A stretch of DNA of 64,000 nucleotides from Lysobacterales bacterium (GTDB lineage: Bacteria; Pseudomonadota; Gammaproteobacteria; Xanthomonadales; UBA2363): assembly GCA_019634735.1 (NCBI GenBank), contig JAHCAT010000001.1:1-64000 (forward strand). Reading direction: 5' to 3'. The notes under the pieces were generated by a model, which had not been told where the DNA came from, did no database searches, and worked only from the letters and a program-made list of their open reading frames with translations. The translations under genes were made by a program, and so were the position numbers. This document shows, one piece after another, positions 35,182 to 44,655 of this stretch. Every line of letters starts with the position of its first letter. The first letter of the stretch is position 1.

Positions 35182-38115
35182 ATGCGCACGCCCTCCCGTC
35201 CCGGACCGATGGTCGCCGCCGCGGCCCTGGTCACCCTCGCCGCCGGCCTGGCCGGCTGGACAGCCACGACGCCGGTAGTCGCCTCCTCGACCGACCCGGC
35301 AACGCGACTTGCCAGCCACCTGGGCCTGCCCGCGCAGCGTCTGTCCCAGCTGGTGGTCGCCCCGGAAAGACTGCTGGATGGCACCGAACTGCTCACCCTG
35401 AAAGCCGTCGATACCGCCACCGGCGACATCGTCGGCGTCACCCTGGCCGGCGACCGGGCGGTCGACCGACGCGAGGAAATCGCCCGTGCCGGCGCCGCCT
35501 GGCGTGCCGTGAACGGCGCCCTGACCCCGGCCCTGCTGGAGCTGCTCGGCCGTACGGCCGCCGATGCGCCGGTCGAGGTCGATGTCTGGTTCGGTTTCGA
35601 CCCGCCCGAGGCGCTGGCCCTGCGCGGACCCGCAAAGCCGCTGCACGACGAGCCGCCTGCCGATATGCAGGCCGAGCTGGCCGCCGCACTGGCGGCAGAG
35701 GCGGACGCGGCGCTGTGGGCCGCGACCCGGGATCCGGGCAAGACCGAGGCGGACGTCCCGCTGTCCGGAACCGACGCGGCGGCCGTGCTGGCCGATGCGG
35801 CACCGGTGGCCGGCACCGGCGCGCCTGCGGCAACCGAGAAGTCCGCGGACGAGCAGGCCCGCCCGGATGTCTCCGAAGCACAGGAGACGGCGGCGCGCGC
35901 CGCGCTGGCCGAGCAGGATGCCCGCGACGCGGACTACCTGGCCGAGCTGGGCGCCGCCCTGGTTGCCGTGCGCATGCCGGTGCTCGATGCCCTGGCCGGC
36001 GCCGGTGCCGAAATCCTGGAAACCAGCGACATCGTGCCGTCGGTGATCATCCGCGCCGACAAGGCGACTTTGTTCAGGGTCGCCCGCCTGGCGGGGGTCG
36101 ACGCCATGTATCCGCGCTCGCCGGAGGAGCAGCCCGAACTGGGCAATGCCCGGGTCACCCAGAACGCCAACCTGGTCACCGATGCCGGCGCCTCGGCCGG
36201 CGCCTACACCGGCACCGGGGTGGCCGTTGCGGTCACCGAGAGCGGCCGCGTGTTCGGCGAGAATCCCTTCCTGACCGTCGACAGCTACTGCAACGCCGGC
36301 GCCGCCGGCAGCGACCACGCCACCGCCGTGGCGGGCTTCATCGCCAGCACCCATGCCACCCACCGTGGCCTGGCGCGCAACGTCACCCTGCGCAGCGCCA
36401 ATTGCGCGGCCTCGGTCGAGACCCGGGTCGACTGGGGCGCCAGCAACGCCCGCGTGCTCAACCACAGCTTCTTCACGGAGAACAACCCCGGCAGCGGCAG
36501 CTTCAACGCCCTGGACCGCAGGCTGGACTACATCGCGCGCGTGCTCGCGGACTTTCCGGTCAAGTCCTCCGGCAACGTCGGCAACGGTTGCGTCTCGAAC
36601 GGCTTCTCGTCGAACTTCGTGACCTCGCCCGGCAAGGGCTACAACACGATGACGGTGGGCAACTTCAACGACCTCAACACCCAGGGCTGGGGCGACGACG
36701 CCATGGCCAACTGCTCCAGCTTCGGCAACCCCACCGGCGACAGCGCCAGCGGTTCCCACCAGAAGCCGGAAATGGTCGCGGTCGGCACCAACATGCAGGG
36801 CACCCTGGTCAGCACCAACAGCGCCACCGCGGTGGGCGGCGTCGGCGGCGGCACCAGCTACTCGGCGCCGCAGGTCGCCGCCACCGCGGCCAACATGATC
36901 CAGGCCGACACCAGCCTGGGCCCGCATCCGCAGGCGCTGAAGCCGATCCTGATGGCCGGTGCCCTGCACAACATCGAGGGTGCCGCCCGGCTGTCCGACC
37001 GCGACGGCGCCGGCGCCCTGGTCGCCGCCACCAACCTGGTGACGGTGGAGCGCGGCCACTTCGACTTCCGTTCCCTGGCTGCCGCCGACCTGCCGTTCAA
37101 CCTCTTCATGCTGGCCAAGGCCGGCGAGCGGGTGCGGGTGGCGATCCACTGGCAGTCCAATCCAAACGCTGCCTACACCACCGATCCCCTGCCTGCCGAC
37201 ATCGACCTGCGCGTGTACCGGGGCGACGGCACCACCCTGGTCGCCAGCTCGACCAGCGTGAACAACCCCTTCGAGATCGTCGACTTCGTGGCCCCGGAGA
37301 CCGACATCTTCCAGATCCGCGTCAGCCTGTTCGGCAGCTGGTCGGGCGGCGGCACCTGGTTCGGTGGCGGCTGGTGGCGGGGCGTCGACCGGCTGTCGAA
37401 CGGCTACTGGCAGAGCGGCTCGACGCCGGGGCCGATGGGCCATCACTACGAGCTGCGTCCGACCGAGGCGACCCCCAGCAACTACTGGCATGGCGTCGCC
37501 GTGCGACCCAACACCGCCGACTACGACCTGCAGCTCTACGACCGCAGCTGGTTCGACGACCCGGCCGGCCGGCAGATGCTGAACAGCTCGGCGTTGGCCG
37601 GCTCGGCGCTGGACTTCGTGCTGGTCGACGGCAACCACTGGCCCAGCGGCAACCGGCAGTTCTGGCGGGTACGCAACTTCAGCGGCACCGGGGCCTACCA
37701 GCTCAGCGCCGGCAAGCACGGCACGTTGATCGGCGCGAACACCGGGGGCCTGCTCGGCCCGTACACGCTCAACGCGGTGCAGTCGCTGTTCATCGCCGAC
37801 ATCAGCTTCAGCGCCGACTCCATGCGCCGCATACGGCTGATCCCGGCGGCCGGCAGCAACGACGACTTCGGCCTGGCGCTGTTCCGCTCGACCGGCACCG
37901 ACGCCACCACATGGACGCGGCGCAGGGGCCAGGCGGTCGCCCAGTCCGACACCGGCGGCGTCGGCGCGGGCGAGGCGATCCGCTACCGCTACGACGGCAC
38001 CAGCAGCGACTGGCTGGGTCTGGCGGTGTTCAACAAGACCTACAACAGCGCCGCGGAGTTCTACCTGCAGGTCAAGCCTTCGTCGCTGTTCAACGACGGC
38101 TTCGAGACCTGGTAA
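35182..38115 (+). CDS. Secreted S8 (subtilisin-like) serine peptidase with Glu at the acid position
   Basis: 977-residue exported protein. Residues 1-35 form a signal peptide ([16 protein letters not shown]). A long Ala-rich prodomain-like region reaches about residue 340. The S8-like domain (about 340-650) has His379 in [13 protein letters not shown], Asn465 in SSGNVGN, and Ser559 in [14 protein letters not shown]. The position of the catalytic Asp (usually D-T/S-G) reads [10 protein letters not shown], giving Glu353. C-terminal beta domains (about 660-965) may be P-like or pre-peptidase domains. The protein ends [11 protein letters not shown], a clear copy of the shared C-terminal motif. 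The gene is monocistronic, with a hairpin 9 bases after the stop. Confidence 0.86.
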   Translation: MRTPSRPGPMVAAAALVTLAAGLAGWTATTPVVASSTDPATRLASHLGLPAQRLSQLVVAPERLLDGTELLTLKAVDTATGDIVGVTLAGDRAVDRREEIARAGAAWRAVNGALTPALLELLGRTAADAPVEVDVWFGFDPPEALALRGPAKPLHDEPPADMQAELAAALAAEADAALWAATRDPGKTEADVPLSGTDAAAVLADAAPVAGTGAPAATEKSADEQARPDVSEAQETAARAALAEQDARDADYLAELGAALVAVRMPVLDALAGAGAEILETSDIVPSVIIRADKATLFRVARLAGVDAMYPRSPEEQPELGNARVTQNANLVTDAGASAGAYTGTGVAVAVTESGRVFGENPFLTVDSYCNAGAAGSDHATAVAGFIASTHATHRGLARNVTLRSANCAASVETRVDWGASNARVLNHSFFTENNPGSGSFNALDRRLDYIARVLADFPVKSSGNVGNGCVSNGFSSNFVTSPGKGYNTMTVGNFNDLNTQGWGDDAMANCSSFGNPTGDSASGSHQKPEMVAVGTNMQGTLVSTNSATAVGGVGGGTSYSAPQVAATAANMIQADTSLGPHPQALKPILMAGALHNIEGAARLSDRDGAGALVAATNLVTVERGHFDFRSLAAADLPFNLFMLAKAGERVRVAIHWQSNPNAAYTTDPLPADIDLRVYRGDGTTLVASSTSVNNPFEIVDFVAPETDIFQIRVSLFGSWSGGGTWFGGGWWRGVDRLSNGYWQSGSTPGPMGHHYELRPTEATPSNYWHGVAVRPNTADYDLQLYDRSWFDDPAGRQMLNSSALAGSALDFVLVDGNHWPSGNRQFWRVRNFSGTGAYQLSAGKHGTLIGANTGGLLGPYTLNAVQSLFIADISFSADSMRRIRLIPAAGSNDDFGLALFRSTGTDATTWTRRRGQAVAQSDTGGVGAGEAIRYRYDGTSSDWLGLAVFNKTYNSAAEFYLQVKPSSLFNDGFETW

Positions 38116-38123
38116 GGCTGCGT

Positions 38124-38149
38124 CGGACGGGGGCCTGGCGCCCCGTCCG
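38124..38149 (+). terminator. Hairpin after the subtilase gene
   Basis: CGGACGGGG (38124-38132) pairs perfectly with CCCCGTCCG (38141-38149) around an 8-nt loop, 9 bases after the stop. No T-run follows. Confidence 0.6.
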
Positions 38150-38242
38150 GCCGCCTGCGCCCGGACGCCGCTCGGCGCCGCCGGGCGCCATTGTCTTTGC
38201 CCGGGGCCGCCCCTACTGTGCCTGTTCCCTCCGGAGCGCACC

Positions 38243-39601
38243 GTGGCCGACGCCCTTCCCCCGATCGACGACACCAGCGAACTGGCCGACTGGCTGGCGG
38301 GCGGCTGCCGCAAACCCGCCGACTGGCGGATCGGCACCGAACACGAGAAGTTCGGCTTCATCTGGGACGACCTGCGACCCTTGCCCTACGAGGGCGAGCG
38401 CTCGATCCGGGCCGTCCTCGAGGGCCTGCGCGAGCGCTACGGCTGGCACGGCGTGCACGAGGGCGAGACCCTGATCGCCCTGGTCGACGATACCGGCGCC
38501 AGCATCACCCTGGAACCGGCCGGCCAGCTCGAGCTGTCCGGTGCCCAGCTCGAGCACCTGCACCAGACCTGCAGGGAGGTCAACGCCCACCTGGCCCAGG
38601 TCAAGGCAGTCGCCGACCCGCTCGGCATCGGCTTCCTGGGCATGGGCTTCCAGCCGAAATGGCCGCGCGAGGAGATGCCCTGGATGCCCAAGGGCCGCTA
38701 CCGCATCATGCGCGAGTACATGCCCAAGGTCGGCGGCCTGGGCCTGGACATGATGACCCGCACCTGCACGGTGCAGGTGAACCTGGACTTTTCCAGCGAA
38801 GCCGACATGGTGCGCAAGTTCCGCGTCGCGCTCGCCCTGCAGCCGGTGGCCACCGCGCTGTTCGCCGACTCGCCGTTCAGCAATGGCCGGCCGAACGGCT
38901 TCCTGAGTTACCGCTCGCACATCTGGACCGACACCGATCCTGACCGCACCGGCATGCTGGACTTCGTCTTCGAGGACGGCTTCGGCTTCGAGCGCTACGC
39001 CGACTACCTGCTCGACGTGCCGATGTACTTCGTGTACCGGCACGGCCGCTACATCGACGCCAGCGGCCAGAGCTTCCGCGACTTCCTGGCCGGCCGCCTG
39101 CCGGCCCTGCCCGGCGAGCGGCCGACCCTGAAGGACTGGGCCGACCATGCCACCACCGCCTTCCCGGAGGTGCGCCTGAAGCGCTACCTGGAGATGCGCG
39201 GCGCCGACGGCGGGCCCTGGAACCGTCTGTGCGCCCTGCCGGCGTTCTGGGTCGGACTGCTGTACGACCAGACCGCGCTGGATGCCGCCTGGGACCTGGT
39301 CAAGGACTTCAGTCCCGCCGAGCGCCACGGCCTTCGCGACGGCGTGCCGCGCCAGGCGCTGAAGACGCCGTTCCGCACCGGCACCCTCAACGACCTGGCG
39401 CGCGAGGCGCTGACGATCGCCGCGCACGGCCTGGCCCGGCGCGCGCGCCGCAACCGCCACGGTGCCGACGAACGCGTCTTCCTGGAGCCGCTGCTGGAGT
39501 TCGTGGCCAGCGGCAGCTGCCCGGCCGAGCGCAAGCTCGAGCTGTACGAGGGCGACTGGAAGCACAGCGTCGATCCCCTGTTCAGGGAGTTCGCCTACTG
39601 A
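38243..39601 (+). CDS. gshA: Glutamate--cysteine ligase, plant/alphaproteobacterial type
   Basis: First enzyme of glutathione synthesis, joining L-glutamate and L-cysteine with ATP. It has 452 residues. The GCS2-family motifs [12 protein letters not shown] (about residue 28), [33 protein letters not shown] and [16 protein letters not shown] are clear and distinguish it from the E. coli-type enzyme. GTG start at 38243 is preceded by GGAG at good spacing. TACTGT 23 bases before it may be a -10. It stands alone between hairpin and spacer. Confidence 0.95.
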   Translation: MADALPPIDDTSELADWLAGGCRKPADWRIGTEHEKFGFIWDDLRPLPYEGERSIRAVLEGLRERYGWHGVHEGETLIALVDDTGASITLEPAGQLELSGAQLEHLHQTCREVNAHLAQVKAVADPLGIGFLGMGFQPKWPREEMPWMPKGRYRIMREYMPKVGGLGLDMMTRTCTVQVNLDFSSEADMVRKFRVALALQPVATALFADSPFSNGRPNGFLSYRSHIWTDTDPDRTGMLDFVFEDGFGFERYADYLLDVPMYFVYRHGRYIDASGQSFRDFLAGRLPALPGERPTLKDWADHATTAFPEVRLKRYLEMRGADGGPWNRLCALPAFWVGLLYDQTALDAAWDLVKDFSPAERHGLRDGVPRQALKTPFRTGTLNDLAREALTIAAHGLARRARRNRHGADERVFLEPLLEFVASGSCPAERKLELYEGDWKHSVDPLFREFAY

Positions 39602-39750
39602 CGCCGATCCGGGCGCGGCCGCCGCGGTGTGCCAGAATCCGGGACGATACAGGCATGGGCCGGGCGGCAGGCCTGCCCTGGTCGGTGGCGCCGGCGATCC
39701 GGCCAGTGAACTACCCCAGCCATGCATTCGCCCACTTCCGAGAATCCGAG

Positions 39751-40425
39751 ATGAGCCAGATCGAAGCGCGTGCCCTGCAGGACGACGAACTGCAGCAGCT
39801 CGACCAGCTGCTGGAGACCTACGGCGACGCCGACGAGCGCATGGACCTGGAGATGCTCGACGGCTTCGCCTGCGCCATCGCCCTGGCGCCGCAACCGCTC
39901 GACCTGACCAGCCAGGCCGACGAGGTGATGGGCCGTGCACCGGCCTGGCAGGAGGGCGACGAGGCCGTGTTCACCGGCCTGCTGGCCAGGTTCGAGGTGC
40001 GCATCGCGCAGCGTCTGGCGGAGACCGGCGATCCCGACGATCCGGCCAGCCTGGAACGGCAGATGCCGCTGATCGCCTTTCCCGAGGACATCGACCTCGA
40101 CGACCTCGACGAGGACGACGACCCGATGGCGGCGCTGCCGGCGGATTTCCCTGCCGGCCTGGGCTGGGGCATCGGCTTCATGGCCGGCGTCGGCCTCGAC
40201 GAGGACGGCTGGGACCGCTGGGCGGAAGCCGACGAGCGGGTCGCCGAACTGCTCGACCAGGCCATGGAGCTGACCCTGTGCGAGCCCGAGCAGCTCCAGG
40301 AGATCGGCGACCCGGAAGGCGAGCTGCCCAGCCTGGACGACCGCATGTCGATCCTGGCCGGCCTGCCCGGCCTGCTCGCGGCGGTGCGGGCCGCGCGCCC
40401 GGCCGGCTCGACGCGCCGCCACTGA
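39751..40425 (+). CDS. UPF0149 (YecA/YgfB-like) family protein
   Basis: 224-residue acidic protein. It matches the UPF0149 pattern: a helical N-terminal ETYGDADERMDLEMLDGFAC, AWQEGDEAVFTGLL, then an acidic stretch DLDDLDEDDDPMAALP and AGLGWGIGFMAGVGL. No Cys-rich SEC-C domain is seen at the C terminus, so it is closer to YgfB than to YecA. Function of the family is unclear. ATG at 39751 is the first in a good context; the spacer before it is 149 bases. Confidence 0.85.
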   Translation: MSQIEARALQDDELQQLDQLLETYGDADERMDLEMLDGFACAIALAPQPLDLTSQADEVMGRAPAWQEGDEAVFTGLLARFEVRIAQRLAETGDPDDPASLERQMPLIAFPEDIDLDDLDEDDDPMAALPADFPAGLGWGIGFMAGVGLDEDGWDRWAEADERVAELLDQAMELTLCEPEQLQEIGDPEGELPSLDDRMSILAGLPGLLAAVRAARPAGSTRRH

Positions 40426-40553
40426 CCGCGCGCCACGCGTCGCCCGGCGCGCGCCATCGATCGCGCGCGGCCGCGTCTGCGCCGCGATTTGCGGTCGCCA
40501 CGGTGGCCCGTCGCGCCTCAGCATCTGCGTTCCTGCCGCCCGCGCCCGCCATG

Positions 40554-40559
40554 TAGGCT
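40554..40559 (+). promoter_or_regulatory. -10-like TAGGCT six bases before the ppc start
   Basis: TAGGCT is followed by six bases (TCGCCG) and the ATG of ppc, with no Shine-Dalgarno. This spacing would make the A of ATG the transcription start, i.e. a leaderless mRNA. Confidence 0.4.
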
Positions 40560-40565
40560 TCGCCG

Positions 40566-43313
40566 ATGGACAAGAGATCCGAAGACGCCTTCGAAGCGGC
40601 CCGCGCCAGCGACTTCGTGCCCTCCGACGGCCCCCTGCGCGGCGACGTGCGCCGGCTGGGGGCGCTGGTCGGCGAGTTGCTGGCGGACCAGGTCGACGTC
40701 GCCTTCCTGGAGGCGATCGAGGCGATCCGGCAGGCGTCGATCCGGCGCCGCGAGACCGATGCCCCGGTCGACGAGCTGGGCGCGCTGCTGTCGAGGGTGC
40801 CCGACGACCGGGTGGAGCCCACCGTGCGCGCCTTCGCCGCCTTCTTCCAGGCCGCCAACCTCGCCGAGCGCGTGCATCGCATCCGTCGCCGGCGGGATTA
40901 CCAGCGTGCCGGCGCCGCACCGCAACCCGGCGGCCTGCATGCGGTGATGCTGGCGCTCCGGGAGGCCGGCGTCACGCTCGGTGAGCTGGGCGAACTGCTG
41001 CCCAGGCTGCGCATCGAACCGGTGTTCACCGCCCACCCGACCGAGGCGGTGCGGCGCGCCCTGCTCGAGAAGGAACGCACCCTGGTCGCCTGCCTGGTCG
41101 GCGACATCGATGGCGGCCGCACGCCGGACGAACGCCGCACCGACGAGGCGCGCATGCGCATGGCCCTGACCAGCGCCTGGCAGACCGCCGATGCGGCGCC
41201 CGAGAAGCCGCGGGTCAGCGACGAATTCGAGCACGTCAGCTTCTACCTCACCGAAGTCCTGTACCGCGTGGTGCCGGTGTTCTACGAAGTGCTCGAGGAC
41301 GCCATCGTGCAGGCCTGGGGCGCGTTGCCCGCCGTGCCGCCGGTGCTGCGCTTCGGCACCTGGGTGGGCGGCGACATGGATGGCAACCCCAACGTCGGCG
41401 CCACCACAATCGCCGGTGCCCTGGGCGTGCAGCGGGCGCTGGTGCTCGAGGCCTACCGCCACGACCTGCGCCATCTCGGCGACCTGCTCAGCCAGACCCC
41501 GTCGCGGATCGGCATCGATGCCGCGGTGCTGGCGCGCCTGGCGCGCTACCGGGAGATGCTGCCGGAGGCTGCCGCCCGATTGCGCCCGCGCCATGCCGAC
41601 ATGCCGTACCGCCAGTTGCTCGGCCTGATGGCCGCCAGGCTGGCGGATACGGCGCGCGACGGCGAGGCCGCCTACCCCGGGCCGGGCGCCCTGCTCGACG
41701 ACCTGGCGCTGCTGGCCACCAGCCTGGCCGGCAATCGGGGCGAACACGCCGGCCTGTTCGCGGTGCAGCGGATGCAGCGCAAGGTGCAGACCTTCGGGTT
41801 CCACCTGGCCGGTCTCGATGTCCGTCAGGATTCCGGCGTGCACGCCGTGGCGGTGGCGGCGCTGCTGGGCGACCCGGACTGGCCGGCGCGCAGCGCCGGC
41901 GAGCGTGCCCGCAGCCTGGCACCGTTGCTGGCAGGCAGTGCGGCCGCGGTGGCCGGCGAGGGTCCGCAGCCCGCGCGCGCCAGCCTGGCGGTGTTCCGGA
42001 CCCTGGCGCAGGCCCGGGTCCGCTACGGCGAGGCCGCGGTCGGCCCCTACATCATCAGCATGAGCCGCTGCGCGGCCGATGCCCTGGCCGTGCTGGCGCT
42101 CGCCCGCGCCGGCGGTTGCGTCGACGACCACGGCTCGGTCCCGCTGGACGTCGCGCCGCTGTTCGAGACCGTGCACGACCTCGCCGGTGCGCCGGCGGTC
42201 TTGCAGGCGCTGCTGGCAGATACCGCCTATCGCGCCCATCTGGCGCGCCGCGGCCAGCGCCAGATGGTGATGCTGGGCTACTCCGACAGCGCCAAGGACG
42301 GCGGCCTGGCGGCCGCCCGCTGGGCCTTGCAGCGCGCCCAGGTGGAGCTGTCCGAGCTGGGCCGCGCCGAGGGCGTCCACGTCGAGTTCTTCCATGGTCG
42401 CGGCGGCTCGATCAGCCGCGGCGGCGGCAAGACCGAACGGGCGGTGATCGCCGCGCCGCGCGGTTCGGTCGACGGCGCGCTGCGGGTCACCGAGCAGGGC
42501 GAGGTGATCCATCGCAAGTACGGCATCCGTTCGTTGGCCCTGCGCAACCTTGAGCAGACCACCGGTGCGGTGCTGCGCGCCAGCCTGCGGCCGCGCCCGG
42601 CGGAGCCGCGCGAGGCGCATTGGCGCACGGTGATGGAAGACCTGGCCGGCAATGCGCGCGCCGCCTACCGCGGGCTGGTCCACGAGCATCCGGACTTTCC
42701 CGCCTACTTCCGCGCCGCCACGCCGATCGACGTGATCGAGCGCCTGCGCATCGGCTCGCGGCCGTCCAAGCGTCCCGGCGGCGACGGCCGGCCGGCTGGC
42801 GTGGAATCGCTGCGCGCCATCCCCTGGGTGTTCGCCTGGTCGCAGAACCGCGCCGGCCTCACCGCCTGGTACGGCGTCGGCAGCGGCCTGGCCCATGCCG
42901 TCGCCCGCTTCGGGCTGGACGACGTCCGTGCGATGGCGTGCGACTGGCCGTTCTTCCAGACCTTCATCGACGACGTCGAGATGGTGCTGGCGAAGTCCGA
43001 CCTGGCGATCTTCGAGCGCTACTCGCGCCTGGCCGGACCCCTGCACGCGGCGATGTATCCGGCGATCGCCGCGGAGTTCGAGCGGACCCGCAGCCAGGTG
43101 CTGGCGATCAAGGCGGCCGACGAACTGCTGGCCGGCGACCGCCGCCTGCGCCTGTCGATCCGGTTGCGCAACCCCTACGTCGACCCGATCAGCCTGCTGC
43201 AGGTCGATCTGCTGCGCCGCTGGCGCGACGGCGGACGCGTCGACGAGTCCCTGTTCCACGCCCTGGTCACCACCGTCAACGGCATCGCCGCCGGCGTGCA
43301 GAACACCGGCTGA
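40566..43313 (+). CDS. ppc: Phosphoenolpyruvate carboxylase
   Basis: Anaplerotic enzyme making oxaloacetate from phosphoenolpyruvate and bicarbonate. It has 915 residues. The catalytic His157 is in [13 protein letters not shown] second signature [13 protein letters not shown] has His610 and the essential Gly/Arg loop. [19 protein letters not shown] is also conserved. The family C terminus NTG is intact (GVQNTG). MDKRSEDAF is the only plausible start; it has no Shine-Dalgarno, and TAGGCT lies six bases upstream. The gene stands alone, with a lipoprotein gene 81 bases downstream. Confidence 0.97.
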   Translation: MDKRSEDAFEAARASDFVPSDGPLRGDVRRLGALVGELLADQVDVAFLEAIEAIRQASIRRRETDAPVDELGALLSRVPDDRVEPTVRAFAAFFQAANLAERVHRIRRRRDYQRAGAAPQPGGLHAVMLALREAGVTLGELGELLPRLRIEPVFTAHPTEAVRRALLEKERTLVACLVGDIDGGRTPDERRTDEARMRMALTSAWQTADAAPEKPRVSDEFEHVSFYLTEVLYRVVPVFYEVLEDAIVQAWGALPAVPPVLRFGTWVGGDMDGNPNVGATTIAGALGVQRALVLEAYRHDLRHLGDLLSQTPSRIGIDAAVLARLARYREMLPEAAARLRPRHADMPYRQLLGLMAARLADTARDGEAAYPGPGALLDDLALLATSLAGNRGEHAGLFAVQRMQRKVQTFGFHLAGLDVRQDSGVHAVAVAALLGDPDWPARSAGERARSLAPLLAGSAAAVAGEGPQPARASLAVFRTLAQARVRYGEAAVGPYIISMSRCAADALAVLALARAGGCVDDHGSVPLDVAPLFETVHDLAGAPAVLQALLADTAYRAHLARRGQRQMVMLGYSDSAKDGGLAAARWALQRAQVELSELGRAEGVHVEFFHGRGGSISRGGGKTERAVIAAPRGSVDGALRVTEQGEVIHRKYGIRSLALRNLEQTTGAVLRASLRPRPAEPREAHWRTVMEDLAGNARAAYRGLVHEHPDFPAYFRAATPIDVIERLRIGSRPSKRPGGDGRPAGVESLRAIPWVFAWSQNRAGLTAWYGVGSGLAHAVARFGLDDVRAMACDWPFFQTFIDDVEMVLAKSDLAIFERYSRLAGPLHAAMYPAIAAEFERTRSQVLAIKAADELLAGDRRLRLSIRLRNPYVDPISLLQVDLLRRWRDGGRVDESLFHALVTTVNGIAAGVQNTG

Positions 43314-43394
43314 GCGGTCACCACGCCAGGCCCGGGTGGCACGCGCACCAGCGGCTATCCTCGGGGGCGATCGGACCGGAAGGAGCGCGCGAAC

Positions 43395-43985
43395 ATGGCA
43401 AGGATCTTCGCCACTTTGATGACGCTGCTGGCCGTGGCTGCCTGCAGCCGGGTGAATGCCGGGGGTGAGGCCGCCCCCGGCCAGACGGACTGGTGGGGCC
43501 GCCTGCAGGACCTGTGCGGGCAGGCGTTCGAAGGGCGCCTCGTGCGCGCGCCGGACGACGACACGACCTTCCGCGGCCGGCGCGCGGTGATGCACGTGCG
43601 CGACTGCTCCGCGCAGCAGGTGCGCATCCCCCTGGTGATCGACGACGACCGCTCGCGGACCTGGGTGTTCCGGCGCGAGGGCGGTCGCATCGAACTGCGC
43701 CACGACCACCGGCACGAGGACGGCTCGCCGGCTGCGGTCACCCGGTACGGCGGCTACACGGTGAACGCCGGCAGTGCCGACACCCAGATGTTCCCGGCCG
43801 ACGACCTGACCCTGGCTGCGATCCCCGGCAGTGGCCTGCGCAGCGTCTGGCTGGTCGAGATACACCCCGGCGAACGATTCGTGTACGCGGCGAACAGGGT
43901 CGGCACGATGCGCGGCTTCCAGGTCGATTTCGACCTGAGCCAACCGGTCGAGGCGCCGCAGCCACCGTGGGGCTGGCAGGACTGA
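43395..43985 (+). CDS. Predicted lipoprotein of unknown function
   Basis: 196-residue protein with a lipobox LAVAAC (Cys17) after a short signal (FATLMTLLAVAA). The mature part has two more Cys (about 41 and 71) and reads as beta-rich, with DDDRSRTWVFRREGGRIEL followed by RHDHRHEDG, a His/Asp-rich loop. It is unlike any family I can name. GGAAGGAG lies upstream of the ATG, with good spacing. It is followed after 82 bases by the sigma factor gene. Confidence 0.8.
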   Translation: MARIFATLMTLLAVAACSRVNAGGEAAPGQTDWWGRLQDLCGQAFEGRLVRAPDDDTTFRGRRAVMHVRDCSAQQVRIPLVIDDDRSRTWVFRREGGRIELRHDHRHEDGSPAAVTRYGGYTVNAGSADTQMFPADDLTLAAIPGSGLRSVWLVEIHPGERFVYAANRVGTMRGFQVDFDLSQPVEAPQPPWGWQD

Positions 43986-44053
43986 TCCCGGGCGAACGCC
44001 GTTGCGGGGTGCGCGGCAGGTGTCGCGGGGGTGCGAGCCCGCGCGACTTTACG

Positions 44054-44059
44054 TATCAT
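44054..44059 (+). promoter_or_regulatory. -10-like TATCAT eight bases before the sigma-factor start
   Basis: TATCAT is followed by eight bases and the ATG at 44068, with no Shine-Dalgarno. The layout resembles the TAG-A/G-CT sites before ppc and msrC. Confidence 0.35.
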
Positions 44060-44067
44060 CCGATGCC

Positions 44068-44655
44068 ATGGACGTGGCGCAGGGGCAGACCACGGTTTTC
44101 CTGCTGCAGCGCGCGCGCGACGGCGACGCCGCCGCCCGCGAGGCGCTGTTCGCACGCGTGCTTCCCCTGCTGCGGCGCTGGGCGCACGGCCGCCTGCCGA
44201 CCTGTGCGCGCGACCTCAACGAGACCAACGACCTGGTCCAGGTCACCCTGGTCCGGGCGATGAACCGCCTGGCGTCGTTCCAGGCCGAGGGCACGGGCGC
44301 CTTCCTCGCCTACCTCCGGCACATCCTGCTGAACGCCGTCAAGGACGAGGTCCGCCGCAGCCGGCGTCGGGGCCTGCGCGAGGCCCTGGACGACCATCCG
44401 GTCGCCGATCCGTCCGCCGGCGTCGTCGAACGGCTGGTCGGTGCCGAGGATCTGGCCCGATACGAGGCGGCGCTCGCCGCCTTGCCGGAACGACAGCAAC
44501 AGCTGCTGATCCTGCGTGTCGAGTTCGGGATGAGCTTTCCCGAGATCGCCGCGGAGACCGGCAGCAGCCCCGACGCTGTTCGGATGATGGTCAACCGGGC
44601 GTTGGCGATGCTGGCTGCGGAGATCGGCCATGGGCAGGACGGACAGGCGGACTGA
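44068..44655 (+). CDS. ECF-like RNA polymerase sigma factor
   Basis: 195-residue sigma-70-family protein with region 2 (NETNDLVQVTLVRAMNRLAS, with AFLAYLRHILLNAVKDEVRR) and region 4 (LPERQQQLLILRVEFGMSF, then PEIAAETGSSPDAVRMMVNR, a helix-turn-helix). No region 1 or 3 is present. It is of the ECF type that is commonly linked with a Ser/Thr kinase rather than with an anti-sigma factor; the kinase gene overlaps its 3' end by 26 bases. ATG at 44068 is chosen over an upstream in-frame start because residues before it are not conserved. Confidence 0.9.
   Translation: MDVAQGQTTVFLLQRARDGDAAAREALFARVLPLLRRWAHGRLPTCARDLNETNDLVQVTLVRAMNRLASFQAEGTGAFLAYLRHILLNAVKDEVRRSRRRGLREALDDHPVADPSAGVVERLVGAEDLARYEAALAALPERQQQLLILRVEFGMSFPEIAAETGSSPDAVRMMVNRALAMLAAEIGHGQDGQAD

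Noticed and set aside
40518..43943. A 1141-codon minus-strand frame across ppc.
   Set aside because: It is antisense to a complete ppc. The length comes from GC-driven lack of stop codons.
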